NCBI GenBank assembly: GCA_951394045.1
Contig: OX595989.1
Coordinates: 1,612,001-1,676,000 of the forward strand
Source: Nitzschia sp. DOCU1
Lineage: Eukaryota > Bacillariophyta > Bacillariophyceae > Bacillariales > Bacillariaceae
Reading direction: 5' to 3'
Length of the DNA: 64,000 nt
Part shown: piece by piece, positions 1 to 10,999 of the stretch
Position numbering within the stretch: the first letter of the stretch is position 1
Layout: every line of letters starts with the position of its first letter
The notes under the pieces: generated by a model
Seen by the model: only the letters and a program-made list of their open reading frames with translations
Database searches by the model: none
Told to the model about the DNA's origin: nothing
Program-made: the position numbers and the translations under genes

Positions 1-3000
1 TGGGTGCTTGCCGGAGATAACGAGCCGAGAACGGCTTCCGAGTTGAAAGTACGGAGAGACTGACCACCCGTGGGAGCATCATGGCCGTTGCTTTGGAATT
101 GTCCAGCACTGCTAGTCGATTGACTATTGGGACTGTTTCCTGTCCAGCCTGAAAAGAACCCAGCCGAAGAAGACCCCGGAGCAAGACTACTCCAATGGGG
201 CCGTTGTTGCTGTTGACTTCCAGAAACTGCCATGTTCGCCGATGTGTCTTGATTGTTGGACGGTGCTCCCCCGTTCAAGACATGGAAGACAGCTGGAAAT
301 CGGAAGAGTGGATTTCCACCGTTGGAATTTGCCGGTGGAGGATTGTTTCGATTTTCTCCCGACGAGGAAGAGCTGGGTTCCTCCGACCTGGTCAAGCTGC
401 TGGGCGAAGGCTCTACTTGGCCCGGGGGTTCTGCTTGGGTCCTGGCCTGATTGCGGCTTGCATTTGCTGTCGGAGCAGGTCCCAACGGACGGATGGACGA
501 AGGAGTAGGAGAACGTCGAGCTGGGTGTGTCTCCTTGACTTGCACAGATGATGGAACTGGTGCTGTTCTTGCGGCAATTTCCTGGGGATCGGCTACAGCC
601 TCAATGCTTACTCCCCCTTGTCCTTCTGCGCTGTTCAGAGTCGTACTCTCGTCTGTTCTGTATGGCTGTGTCGACGTGGGTGCTTTTGCAGCATTTGTCG
701 TTGAGTCGCGAGAAGTATCCCTTTGTGACTCTGCTTGGGGAACCTCCGATAGTGAAGATTTGTCACCTGTTCCCTCCGTTCCAAAGGACATAAGAGATTT
801 AACGACCTCATCATCGGCTCCTTCCAGATCTTGCGCCGTCATGGAAGCAAGCAACTGCTTTGATAGCTGCAAAGTACGCGAAATCAACTCCTGTTCCTCG
901 TCATCAGAGAAATCCTTGGTGGAGATAGACTGGGTGTTGTTGGACGAGGAAGGCGAACTTTTGTGTAACTGATTTCCATGATGCAGAACGGCTGTTGATG
1001 CAGCGGCTTCTGCAGCGGCAGTCATGATCGCTCTGCTGCTTGGTGATTGTGGTGCGTTGGAGGGTGGGTCATTTGCGGTGGTGTCTTCGTAGATGGCCTC
1101 ATATCCCCAGCTCACGCTGCGGTTCGAACTCTTCCAAGGATTGGAAAACTGGCCACCCAAGACGCTGGAAATTGCACCAGGCGGCTGAGCTTGCCGTTGG
1201 GGGGGCTTTGGACTCGGCACGTTGTTATTCGAGGGAGCCGAATTTGGACTCTTGGGAAGGTAAGATCGGAGGCCCCCTTTACGGTCACTTTCTGGTGCAA
1301 AGTTGAACTGCTTTCCGCTTATGTTGTGATCTTGGACGAATTGAGCTGCTTCTTGGATGGCCGTCTTAGCCCCCGCGTAAAAGTCATCGCAATCGTTATT
1401 TTGGGTGGCGTGGTAAGAAAATTTGCCAGAGTCTTTTTGTGACCAGACTCTCGTCGTGTCGCGGCGAGGGGTCGAACCACTCCTAGGGGACTTGGCGTCG
1501 TCGCCCTGGCTCCTGGTCACGGCAAGTAGAAGTCCGTTGGTGTCGTCTGACGAATCGTCACTTCCGTCCTTGGCTCCACCAACACCCTTTCCAGGTTGAC
1601 CGTACGGAGCAGGGTCGCGATGCTCATTACCGGCGGATGATTTGATGATCTTAACTTCAGTATAGTTATCCTGTCGCCGGTTTGTCGTTTGTGGGATTTC
1701 ATCAGTTCGACGGTAGGACCACGACCCGGTGCTGTATTCTTCGTTCGTCAACTTTTGCTCCATTTCGAAGGCTGTTTGCTGGTCATCTTCGAGCTTACTC
1801 TTCATTGTGATCTCGACTGGTATAGGACCCGGTTTAACTAGCCCGATGGGTACGTATGCAGACTCCAAGCTTCTGTCCTTGGTAGAAGCAATTGTCGACA
1901 AGGTATCCCAGTAGGCGTCGTCACCCGCCAAAAGAACTTTTTCTCGGGGGGTCTCCTCAGTAAGCTGGGGCTTTTGGTTTTGAACTTCGGATAGTTCAAT
2001 AATGTCGTTGGAATCGAGCTCCGCTTTGTTCTTCTTGGGACTGGCCATTGGCAGAAACCCTTTCTTCGTTTGAGCCTTTGGCGTCGACCCTTCTCCCATG
2101 TTGATGACATCTTCCTTAGTGTGTTCCTTCTTTTTCTGCTTCTCTTTATCGCCTTTGCTCTTGGGTGTAAGGACTCCTTTGCCCTCCGAAAATGCAACCT
2201 TTTTGGGCGAATCTGGTTTGTCTGTACGTGAGCCTTCACCTTGTTTGTACATGAAATACAGTGGTACAGCACCACACATCACACCAACACTTGGATCCAT
2301 CTTTTCATGGACGTCGCCGTCATCTGACGAATCTTGCGATTCTACCTCTAGTTCCTCCAGCTCCAACTTCTGCTTACGAGTAGCGTTCGTGGCCACGGTC
2401 TTGAATTTGTCGTTGTCAACACCGTCCTCCTCCTTTTTCGCCGTGTTTCCACAGACGTCATTGTCAAAGAAACCAAACATGCACGGCTTGGCAGATTCGG
2501 AGCTCTTCGTTGCAATGTTGTCGTCTTTGCCCTTGTTGTTCCCAACCTCAGAAGATGATGGCTGCTCAGACAGAAACGGAACTTTCTTCCTTCCTCGATT
2601 GACTGATTCATCCATAGATAGAAGGTCAAACAACCCATCCGAAAAGTATCCAGCAAATCCTTTTGGTGTAGGAGTTTGCGTGCGAGTCGGGGTTCTTGGT
2701 TGTACTGGGTTTTCGGACCACATAACAACGTCACCTTCGGGGTGTTCATATACCTCAAAGCTCGACTGAGGAGAGACCTGGTTCGAGAGAGCATTTTGTC
2801 CGCTTGTCTTGGGAGTTGACTCGTTTCTTTTACCACCCTTTTTGTTGAGGTGAACTCCTTGGACAACGGGGATGCTGTCATCATCGCGGTCACGTACATT
2901 TACATTTTGGCCATGGATGACTTGTCGTGGGCTCTCGTCACCCTCGATGGCGTATCTGTCATCATCTTTCTTCCATTTGAGTTTCGAGGCCGCGAGGTCC

Positions 3001-4814
3001 ATGAAATTGTCAAAACTGAAAGAGGATGGACTTGCGTTTATCTTGCCTCTGATGCCATCATCGGTGCTAGGAGAGAAGGGACTTGCCAAATTTGTCAAAT
3101 CAATGATGCCGTCTTGTGGCTGGGTCTTTTTGGGGGATCTTCGGCGTTTGCCAAGCATTGGATTTTCAGGATCATATGTTTCGAGCTCGGGCATCTCTTT
3201 GCGGGAATTGTGAGATTCGCCATGAATAGGACTGAAATCGTCGACTTCTTCGATGGGACTCAAAGTCTTTTTCAAGTCAATTCCTGAAAATGTCGACTCA
3301 TCCGACGTGTCGCTTCGCTTACGCCCTGCCGTTCCTTTCTTGATGTGAGAAATCGCCGTATCAATTGCAAGTGCAAACTTTGACCCGGGCGACATTGGGT
3401 CGTCGTGGGTTCCGTTTGGCGACGTCACTTCTTGTTCAGGAGCGGAATCCTCTCCATCTGACTGCTTGTCGAGGTTCATTGCATCCCCTGGGCGCATACA
3501 CATGGCCGCGGACAAAACCTGCCCGAACGACTTCGGACCCGAATGATTGAACCTATTCGGCTGGTTCTTCGACGTGCACGCCGCAAATGCGTTTCGTCGA
3601 GCTTCTGCGTCTTCCGTCAAAGTTCCGGAATCAATTTGGTCGATAAGAGCATTCGCGCCCATGGCTGGTGACATCGAATACTTCATTTTCCCTCCAAGAG
3701 GGTTGAACATTTCTTCACGTCCCATTGCTTCAAGCTCGTCCGTCGGAGTGGGATCGCGAATGTCCCTGCCGTATCGTTGTCCCACCGGTCGCATCCTCTC
3801 CAATACGTGAGCGGTACCAAGAGTTGAAACGCTTTCATCGTCTCGAGACTGATCTCCGTCATCCATAAGAATCTCTTTCACAGGGAAACGTTTACGTCCA
3901 GAAGACTCAAGATCAGAAACGGAGTCCTCCTTTACACTCATTGTGATTTCTTGAAGAGGCAACTGCGTATCATTGGGGAGCGGTGGCTTTCCGTTCGCAC
4001 CTTGCAGCTGCTTCTTCTTGGAGTTTAGTATAGCCTGCCTTGCAAGCGCCCGAGCTTGATTGGGGCTCATGGGTCCCTTCAGTGATTTTGGCCGAATCTT
4101 TCCCAAAAGCTTCTTGACCAGCGACTTCTTCCTCGCCGGCGGGAGCTCCTCGTTGTCAAGCTGCAGTTCGAAGCCCTCCCCGAGTTCGTGGTGCAGTTCC
4201 TCCTTAATCCTCTCCACCTCTTCTTTCTTGGCTTTCTTGTACTCCACCTTTTGTCTCTCCAGCTCCTCTTGTTTGAGCTTTTCTTCGTTCTGTTGCCGAT
4301 GTTCTTCAGACTCCGGAGCAGAATGTTCTTGTCCCATTTGGACTTCAACACGATCAAGCCACAATGGCGAAGGGGTGTTAATTGTTATTCCAGGCTGGAT
4401 CTCAACAGGTTTCTTCTCTACGGGCTTGCCATCTTTTCTGGGGGGCATTTTAAAAGGAGAAGGTTGCGGCGTAAACTTTTTGGGGACTCCTGCCAAGGGG
4501 TTTTCTTTTCCAAAATCCTTGGCAGCGAGCGATTCAACAGATGCCATTGACATTCCCAGTATACTACTGTCGACGTCAATATCACTCGTCTTGACCTCTT
4601 TGATGAAAGTAGGGCGCACATCTTCCACGACGGAAGCCGTCAACTCGGATACACGAGATGCGTCTGATCTTGAAACCTTGACTTTCTTCACCGGGGGTCT
4701 GGCAGCTCCCCGCAATATGATCGATGCAAACTTTCCCGAACCAAGATGTTTGCTGGCAGCAGTACGAAGCAGCGAATTTCCTTTCGCCTGGACATTTTCA
4801 TTGTTTCGCACCAT
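1..4814 (-). CDS. Large intrinsically disordered protein, unknown function (3' end beyond window)
   Basis: One minus-strand frame stays open from an ATG at 4812-4814 to the left edge, about 1,604 codons with no stop. I do not recognise the protein. It starts MVRNNENVQAKGN and is dominated by Ser, Lys, Glu, Asp and Pro. Around residues 165-215 there is a charged, coiled-coil-like stretch rich in Glu, Lys and Gln (EEKLKQEELERQKVEYKKAK). Short basic patches such as GKRRRSPKK could act as nuclear localisation signals. I see no membrane segment and no recognisable fold. The frame is closed upstream by a stop at 5055-5057, and 4814 is the only in-frame ATG I found after it. The true C-terminus, and any domain it holds, lies outside the window. 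It is transcribed divergently from the next gene. The long open frame makes the coding call strong; the function is unknown. Confidence 0.8.
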   Translation of the reverse strand, partial: MVRNNENVQAKGNSLLRTAASKHLGSGKFASIILRGAARPPVKKVKVSRSDASRVSELTASVVEDVRPTFIKEVKTSDIDVDSSILGMSMASVESLAAKDFGKENPLAGVPKKFTPQPSPFKMPPRKDGKPVEKKPVEIQPGITINTPSPLWLDRVEVQMGQEHSAPESEEHRQQNEEKLKQEELERQKVEYKKAKKEEVERIKEELHHELGEGFELQLDNEELPPARKKSLVKKLLGKIRPKSLKGPMSPNQARALARQAILNSKKKQLQGANGKPPLPNDTQLPLQEITMSVKEDSVSDLESSGRKRFPVKEILMDDGDQSRDDESVSTLGTAHVLERMRPVGQRYGRDIRDPTPTDELEAMGREEMFNPLGGKMKYSMSPAMGANALIDQIDSGTLTEDAEARRNAFAACTSKNQPNRFNHSGPKSFGQVLSAAMCMRPGDAMNLDKQSDGEDSAPEQEVTSPNGTHDDPMSPGSKFALAIDTAISHIKKGTAGRKRSDTSDESTFSGIDLKKTLSPIEEVDDFSPIHGESHNSRKEMPELETYDPENPMLGKRRRSPKKTQPQDGIIDLTNLASPFSPSTDDGIRGKINASPSSFSFDNFMDLAASKLKWKKDDDRYAIEGDESPRQVIHGQNVNVRDRDDDSIPVVQGVHLNKKGGKRNESTPKTSGQNALSNQVSPQSSFEVYEHPEGDVVMWSENPVQPRTPTRTQTPTPKGFAGYFSDGLFDLLSMDESVNRGRKKVPFLSEQPSSSEVGNNKGKDDNIATKSSESAKPCMFGFFDNDVCGNTAKKEEDGVDNDKFKTVATNATRKQKLELEELEVESQDSSDDGDVHEKMDPSVGVMCGAVPLYFMYKQGEGSRTDKPDSPKKVAFSEGKGVLTPKSKGDKEKQKKKEHTKEDVINMGEGSTPKAQTKKGFLPMASPKKNKAELDSNDIIELSEVQNQKPQLTEETPREKVLLAGDDAYWDTLSTIASTKDRSLESAYVPIGLVKPGPIPVEITMKSKLEDDQQTAFEMEQKLTNEEYSTGSWSYRRTDEIPQTTNRRQDNYTEVKIIKSSAGNEHRDPAPYGQPGKGVGGAKDGSDDSSDDTNGLLLAVTRSQGDDAKSPRSGSTPRRDTTRVWSQKDSGKFSYHATQNNDCDDFYAGAKTAIQEAAQFVQDHNISGKQFNFAPESDRKGGLRSYLPKSPNSAPSNNNVPSPKPPQRQAQPPGAISSVLGGQFSNPWKSSNRSVSWGYEAIYEDTTANDPPSNAPQSPSSRAIMTAAAEAAASTAVLHHGNQLHKSSPSSSNNTQSISTKDFSDDEEQELISRTLQLSKQLLASMTAQDLEGADDEVVKSLMSFGTEGTGDKSSLSEVPQAESQRDTSRDSTTNAAKAPTSTQPYRTDESTTLNSAEGQGGVSIEAVADPQEIAARTAPVPSSVQVKETHPARRSPTPSSIRPLGPAPTANASRNQARTQAEPPGQVEPSPSSLTRSEEPSSSSSGENRNNPPPANSNGGNPLFRFPAVFHVLNGGAPSNNQDTSANMAVSGSQQQQRPHWSSLAPGSSSAGFFSGWTGNSPNSQSTSSAGQFQSNGHDAPTGGQSLRTFNSEAVLGSLSPAST

Positions 4815-5380
4815 GGTGTGGATTTCGAAGACAACTCCACCGAGTTATTATTTCTCCTCGCGTAGCTAGAATGGACACTAAGAGTGACCGAGCACTAACA
4901 CCGGGTCTGTGTTTGGCCTTTTGAGCGTCGTCCTTTAGTTGCAGGTATTGATTGCTCTTGTGTTTCTTGATAGGGTTGTTTACTTGCTTGTCTGGTACTT
5001 TCGTGCAAGTCCTTGACTCCCTTCTGGGTAGGGAGAGATGATGGCAATGGCGATCTACGGCGATCGCGCGCCATTTTTTGCGATGTGGACTGGTTCGTAA
5101 ATAAATATATTCGAGGACGTATATAAAGTGATATATCGCGGAAATGTGCGCGCCCGGCGACTCATCTTGTGACACAGGTTTTCATATTCGATGCATACCC
5201 ACATATAAATAAGTAGAGCAGTGCGATTTATAAAGTATACATTTTCTAATAAAAAGAACACATGTTCCAATCGCTCCTTCCGACATCCATGCAATCGCAC
5301 TTTTATATCTCCCTCCAACACCAAGAACCACCCAAGAGTAGAAGCAAAATCAATCTGTCTTTCAACACAAGCGAGTCACC
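4815..5380. promoter_or_regulatory. Divergent intergenic region between two disordered-protein genes
   Basis: This 566-bp interval separates two genes transcribed away from each other, so it should hold both promoters and 5' UTRs. The stretch around 5100-5260 is AT-rich with TATA-like words (atatataaag near 5120). I see no convincing gene or named binding site. Confidence 0.35.
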
Positions 5381-8300
5381 ATGATACAGCAGACAGAACC
5401 CGTAGGCAGTAAAGCCCGAGAGGGACTGGAAGATATTCAAAAGGCTTTCCGGATGCCTAATCAGTCAGTGATGGATTCCAAGAAGTTCCGCCGCTCGAAA
5501 CGGCTGCAATCGATCCTCGGAAGGATGCGTGACAGCCAGGACGATGAGTTGGACTTGGTTAGGCCTCCACCCATCAAAACGCCTAGCCCACAAACTAATG
5601 GTACTCGAAAGGATGACAAGATTGTTTCGGATGGAGCAAAATCGCCTGGTGAAACCAAGGATGAACGGGTCGACAAATCTAGTCCTCGCAACCCCCTGAT
5701 AGAGGAGGGAAGGCAAGAAGGAGCGGAGACTCGAGAAGAAGTATCAGAACAACAGCGGGAGGAACACATTCGAGAGCAGATCGAACACATTCGAGAGCAG
5801 ATTAACGTGGCAGTAATGGGTAGCATTGCTGACCCCAAGGAACCCAATAGCAAACAGAATGTATTTTCTTTTGCTGAAGCCGACTTGAACGCCAAAAGCC
5901 AAAAGCATACGGCAAGTCCAAAGAGTCCTCTCACCAAGCCTAGCAGCCCAAGAAGGGATGCATTGAGCCCACGAGGCGGGCGAAAGGGATCACCAAAGAA
6001 AGCTTTGCAGAAAAAGGACTCCTTGTTGTCAGAGTCCAGCAATGATCAGAAACCCAAACGGAAATCAAGAACTGGTGTCAAAAAGTCACCCCGCGCCAGA
6101 GGGCAGAAGTCCAAACCCGTGAAAAAGCCCACACCGAAATTGAAGTCGGCTTCCAGTGAAGAATCCGAGTCCTCTGATTCCTCTGGAAGCGAGTACTCGT
6201 CGGAGAGTTCAACCGATGGAACCGGTGGATACTCCACTGGGAGCTCCTTGAGGCGGAACGATTCGTCTTCGAAGCCCACAGGTAAGTAGTTGTTGCGCAC
6301 GATGCCACTGCCTTTATCCACGTAGACTAAAAAATCAGCTCCAAATCTTGATATGTTCAGTGTCGTCACCAATTGCAGCGCAGGCTGCTGAGATCATTAC
6401 GAAATTCGTGGATCAACTTCACCTGCATCGTGCATTTGGTCTACCAGACAAAATAAAAGAACACGCCAAAAGCGAGCCCATTGTTGCCGACAAGATCGCA
6501 GAAGTGAGCTCGGATGAATCGGAAACAGACGAAGAGGGAAATAGTATTGTGAAGAAAGGTAAAGGTACTATTGGCCGCTATCAGAGACCTCCACGCGCTA
6601 GTTTCCCAGAAAAGACCGTGATGCAGGAGCTGCGAGAGAAGTTAGTTCGTCGGAAAATGGGGCCCCATACACAAAAGCTGCGTGGGAAGTTTGAGAACAC
6701 AACACCCATCAAGATTGAAAGAAGAAAGAAACTCACATCGCAGGTACTGAAAGAGACCGAAACAGCAATCGAAGTCATTCCGCGATTGGTGTCGACCGAC
6801 ACGGGAAGCGCCCGCTCCGTTGACAGTAACTGGGGAGCAGATAACTGTGGCACAATGCTAGTTTGGTGCGGTGGAGAGGAGACAGAAGTACCAAAGCCCC
6901 TCAGAATAGAGTGGCAACACGGAGATTTCCTCACAGTGGACGAGGCATTGAAACTTGCATCCACTCAAGGACCAAGGTTCGCTGCGGGAGGTAGCGATGA
7001 GAAGGATCTCTCTTTTGCAGTCTCGTCTGACTCCGACGACGGTTCAAGTATGTCGTACAGCATGGCTTCCGACGACGGATCCATGGTACCACTTCGGCAC
7101 GGTGAGCGCGAGACAACCAACTCTGCTCCGCCAATCATCCAAACCGAAGCACGGTCGTCAAAGCCAGCTCCACCGTCGCCTGAAGAGTTTACCCGACTCC
7201 ATCGCATAAGTCCAGCGAAAAGGCAGCCCGCTGAGCCTACCTGCGCATTGAATCTCGCTTTAAGTCTGAGCGGCGACTCGGAAAATTTGATTCCAGGTCC
7301 TCCTGGTCCGACAGCAAGTACCAGGTCGAAGGTGGCAACCTCCACACAGGAGCTACCAATGCCTAACAAAGCGTCGACTCCCAAGAACCCGACCCCAGCA
7401 CATCTTGTACCGACAAGCGACGGAAGTCACAAGCAAGAACTTCTTGCCAAAATCGAAGAATTTCAGCGTAAGCGAGAGACGAGAGTGTCTACAATGGGAG
7501 AGCAGTCTCCTAGGAGCACCAGAAAGACAGCCTTTCGACAGAGTGTGGAGCTACCAAAAGCTTCAAAGAAGATAGCCCAGGTGTACGTGGACGCCTTGTA
7601 CAAGAAGTTTGAACAGGTGGACAAGGAGCCAAAGAGTACGATGAGATTACAGGCTGTCGTTGGACCGGGGATACGATCCGTAGCAACCGATGTGTCGGAT
7701 GATGGTATTCCAGTTCCAGGCATGTGGAAAAACAGGGCAGCTGTCTGTACGACAAATTACAACCCCAACGTTTCGAATATTCTATGCCACGGTGGCGCAG
7801 GCGACACAACCGTCTCCGGAGACGCTGCCATTGGATTTGGTACAAATGTCGACGACCTTGTTTCACGGATGGAGAACGTCGTTCAGGGACTGATCCAGTC
7901 CGGAAAGATTGATCTCCAGGCCGCCCTGACTGCAGCATCTTCACCCCGCCAACAGATCCTCCGAAGCAACACCGAAGAGTTGCTCCACAACCTGGCCATC
8001 CTCCGTGCACGACGAGGGGGTAGCAGAGGTGAGAGTCCGGCGCCATCGGCGACGAATCGATCTGTGCAAACAACACACACAGATGCTGCAGTCGTCACTC
8101 CCGGCAACGCGGTGGGTATTCCAATACATCTGACCGCAAACCAGAAGTCACATGTTGTCCAAAGAGAAGAGAGCAAGAGCATACAGATGCTTCGTGCTAA
8201 ACGAGACCAAGCAGCAGTGGCTGTGCGAAACAGCGCAAAACGGCTCTCTGGGTGGTCTTCTGACTACTCTTCGCAGCCAACAACTACGTCTGAGGAGCAC

Positions 8301-8846
8301 ACCCTGAATACCTTGCAGGAGCGACCCCACCAATCCAACATGGGAAGGAGCTTTAGCTCTGCAAGGCTTGCCGGTCCCCCGAGACCCGAATGTTATACAA
8401 AGGTGCAGCCTGGTGCTGCAAACATGACGCCGCCTAGAGTGGTCCAACACTTGAATAAACCACCAACCCAACCGCGAATCACGCGTCTGGAACATGAGGA
8501 TCGTCTTGGACCCCCTGTACAACGCGCTTCATCGTCATCCCCAATGTTAATGTTGTCTTCCTCTGACCCAGCAGCTTGTCTCAGGTCTTGGGAGCAAGAA
8601 CAACTCAAAGAGCTTCCCGTCCTCCTACAAGCGACCTTTAGTGGCAACAACCACGGGCAAGGGATTTCTGATGACGACGACGACGAGGAAACAGAAGATC
8701 CGTACCACCACATGGGTGCCACCTATGGAACGGATGAAGAAACCGACGGCGAAACAACGGATTATGGATCCGACGACGACACGGCACGCTTGGATCGGAT
8801 TGAACATATGATTCAAGAGCTTCGAGCTAGAAAGATGCGGCTGTAA
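5381..8846 (+). CDS. Disordered protein of unknown function, two exons
   Basis: Exon 1 is 5381-6281 and exon 2 is 6361-8846. They are joined across a 79-nt intron (GTAAGT donor at 6282, TTCAG acceptor ending at 6360) that restores one frame of 1,128 aa. The start is the ATG after a run of AC-rich leader. I do not recognise the protein. The first 300 residues are basic and Ser/Pro-rich with many SP/SPR motifs (KSPLTKPSSPRRD) that look like proline-directed kinase sites, followed by a Ser/Glu tract near residues 255-280. The remainder is low-complexity and acidic towards the end (DDDDDEETED), closing with a short helix (RIEHMIQELRARKMRL). Residues about 128-141 are a perfect 7-residue duplication (EHIREQI twice). 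No transmembrane segment or enzyme motif is visible. A chromatin or cytoskeletal scaffold role would fit the composition but is only a guess. Confidence 0.78.
5762..5803 (+). repeat. 21-nt in-frame tandem duplication
   Basis: Two adjacent 21-nt units (5762-5782 and 5783-5803) differ only at the last base and add a second EHIREQI heptapeptide to the protein. The frame is kept. Confidence 0.9.
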
Positions 8847-9287
8847 CAACAACGAGGAAGGCTGAAGATACAAGGAATTAAATACGCAGCGGTGCAGCCA
8901 GCCAGAGGCATCAATCATTCTATTTGCATACGAATATTGTAGACTATCATGTTCTGTGATATCTTTTTACTACAGGCCTTTTAGAATAGCGCGTATCAAG
9001 CTACGGCGTCTGGAAGTCCCCCGACAAGTGGGTTATGGTACATATTTTGCTGGGCACAGACGCGCATGTCACATCAGACACGCACACTTTGTGACATCCC
9101 TCCATCATCCGTCGAGATCCGCATTCGTTCCAACCGAGAGGTTGTGCGTAATCCGAGGCTTTGTGGCAGTTCCATTAAGAGGTGCTGTCCCATTTACCTG
9201 GTACATTCATTGCAAACCAACCACCAGTCGTAACCTTCTCGAGGTGGTCGCTTCCACCTACCTAATCAATATATCAATCAATCTACC
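8847..9287. other. Intergenic region
   Basis: This is 441 bp between a gene end and the acyltransferase start. It contains the 3' UTR of the former and the promoter and leader of the latter. I see no other gene. Confidence 0.4.
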
Positions 9288-10634
9288 ATGTCCTCGAAAC
9301 TTGTTCGCAACTTCCTCCACAAGGCGTTGCATTCTACGACCCGAAGTGTTCGGAGGGATGCCGCCCCTCCAATGTGGTTGGCCGGTCATCCGACGTCGGC
9401 GTCCTTTGGATCGCGCCGGCACTTTAGTCAGGAGATGAAGGACGAGTATGGAGAAATGACGGCCGACGGGGAATCCTTCGTAAAGAAAGACTTTGCGTTG
9501 GAGAATCATGTGGTGCTTCCCGAGGCAGAATTGCGGTACCAGACGTATGGAACATTGAACAAGGAACGAGATAATGTTCTAGTGATTTGCCATGCTTTGA
9601 CAGGCAATGCGAGCCTTCACGGGTGGTGGGGTGGTCTACTGGGTGAAAACAAAGCCTTTGATACCTCAAAATACTTTGTGATCTGCTGTAATATCCTCGG
9701 AAGTTGCTATGGGTCCACCAATCCCCAGTCGATCGACCCGAGAACGGGGGAGATGTACGGCTTGGACTTCCCCGATATTTCGGTTCAGGACACGGTGAAA
9801 TTGCAGCTCTTGCTCTTGAAAGAAGAACTCGGAATCTCTTCTATCAAGTCAGTGATTGGTGGTTCGTTTGGAGGCATGCAAACCATGGAGTTTGCGGTCC
9901 AGGGTGGATCTTCAATCGGCGAATTTCGAACGGAAGATGGTACGAAAGTTCGTAGCCAGTAGTTCTCTACCCATGCAAATGCCGACAACGACTCACACTA
10001 CATCACCATTCGTATTGTTTCTTGCTGTGCAGGGTCCCCATTCGTTCGTTCCGTAATTCCTATTGCTTGCGGGGCGTCACACACAGCTTGGCAGATTGCC
10101 ATTTCGGAGGTCCAACGACAAGCGATATACGCGGATCCACATTGGCAGACGGATCCCTTGAATGCCACAAAAGGACTTGAAGTAGCACGACAAATGGGAA
10201 TGATTAGTTATCGAACGCCTCAGGGCTACCGTGGCAAGTTCGGTCGTCTTTTGCGATCGGACGATAGTCCACTTTATGGGTCGGGCGCTTCTTGGCAGGT
10301 GAAGTCGTATTTGGAGTACCAGGGTATCAAATTTATTGATCGGTTTGATCCTATCACCTACGTGAAACTGACAGAGCAAATGGATTCCCATGATATTGCG
10401 AGGAATCGCGGTGATTCGGTGGCAGACATTCTCAAGAAAATTGAAATCCCAAGCTGCGTCTTGGGAATCGACAGTGACATCCTTTACCCCATGTCGGAAC
10501 AGGAGGAGCTTGCGGAGAATATACCCGATGCATCATTGAAAGTTATTCACTCAGAGGATGGTCACGACGGTTTCCTGTTGGAGCAAGATCAGGTCGGCGG
10601 ACATATTGTTGACTTTTTGAATTCAAAATATTAA
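9288..10634 (+). CDS. Homoserine O-acetyltransferase (MetX-type), probably organelle-targeted
   Basis: Exon 1 is 9288-9939 and exon 2 is 10033-10634. The 93-nt intron splits a Gly codon and gives 417 aa. The protein is an alpha/beta hydrolase of the MetX family, which transfers an acyl group from acyl-CoA to homoserine (or serine) in methionine/cysteine synthesis. Visible family features are CHALTGNA, the nucleophile elbow GGSFGGMQ (Ser193), the acid motif GIDSDILYP (Asp366) and the His motif GHDGF (His395). The MetX signature IACGASHTAWQ follows the splice. The first ~45 residues are rich in Arg, Ser and His and acidic-poor, ending RRHFSQ, which resembles a mitochondrial presequence with an R-3 type cleavage site. 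The family call is firm. Acyl donor and acceptor specificity (acetyl or succinyl, homoserine or serine) cannot be read here. The last codons lie in a sequence that is repeated near 17.43 kb (see findings). Confidence 0.9.
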
Positions 10635-10639
10635 CTACT

Positions 10640-10935
10640 ATTGTTAAATGCCTTTGAGGACGCCATGTGGCGAGAGTCACTCCCCTGTTCCTCGCACACT
10701 ATAGGGGTGTACTGTAGTAGCCACTTGCTCGACTGCTGATCCATTTGAGGAATGCAATGCTCGTGAATTTCCTGGGCAGTCTCGAGTCTCAACAAGGGGA
10801 GGATTCTTGCTCCAGTGATGATTCCCGTTGCGCGTGCCAACCAAACAGGGGTCAGCATGCCAGTCATCGGAGAATTCGCTGTGGATGAGCTCTGGGGATC
10901 ATCACAACGACTGTGGTCGTACCTTCCTACCACGT
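10640..10935 (-). pseudogene. Broken copy of the 3' end of the PAF-acetylhydrolase-like gene
   Basis: This segment is clearly homologous to 17462-17700, the last coding exon part and 3' flank of the hydrolase further right. Shared stretches include the reverse-strand coding words for MLTPVWLARATGI and LETAQEIHEH, and the flank around catgtggcgag. Relative to the parent it carries several small insertions and deletions, for example extra bases giving ATGIITGAR where the parent has ATGITGAR. There is also an insertion before LETAQ. The frame no longer matches and the catalytic part of the gene is absent. It is a non-functional fragment left by duplication. It fills most of the gap between the MetX-type gene and the MYND gene. 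Confidence 0.78.
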
Positions 10936-10999
10936 TACTTGTTGCGGTTTGCTCTTTTGTGTCGACAAAGAACCAAAGATACAACAATAATCACACACC

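Noticed and set aside
4060..4869. A 269-codon plus-strand Ser/Leu/Phe-rich frame
   Set aside because: It is the antisense of the Lys/Glu/Gln-rich coiled-coil part of the large minus-strand gene, a common artefact of low-complexity coding DNA.
5461..6042. A 193-codon minus-strand frame inside the disordered-protein gene
   Set aside because: It is antisense to Ser/Lys/Pro-rich codons and has no domain; the plus-strand gene with a consistent intron explains the region.
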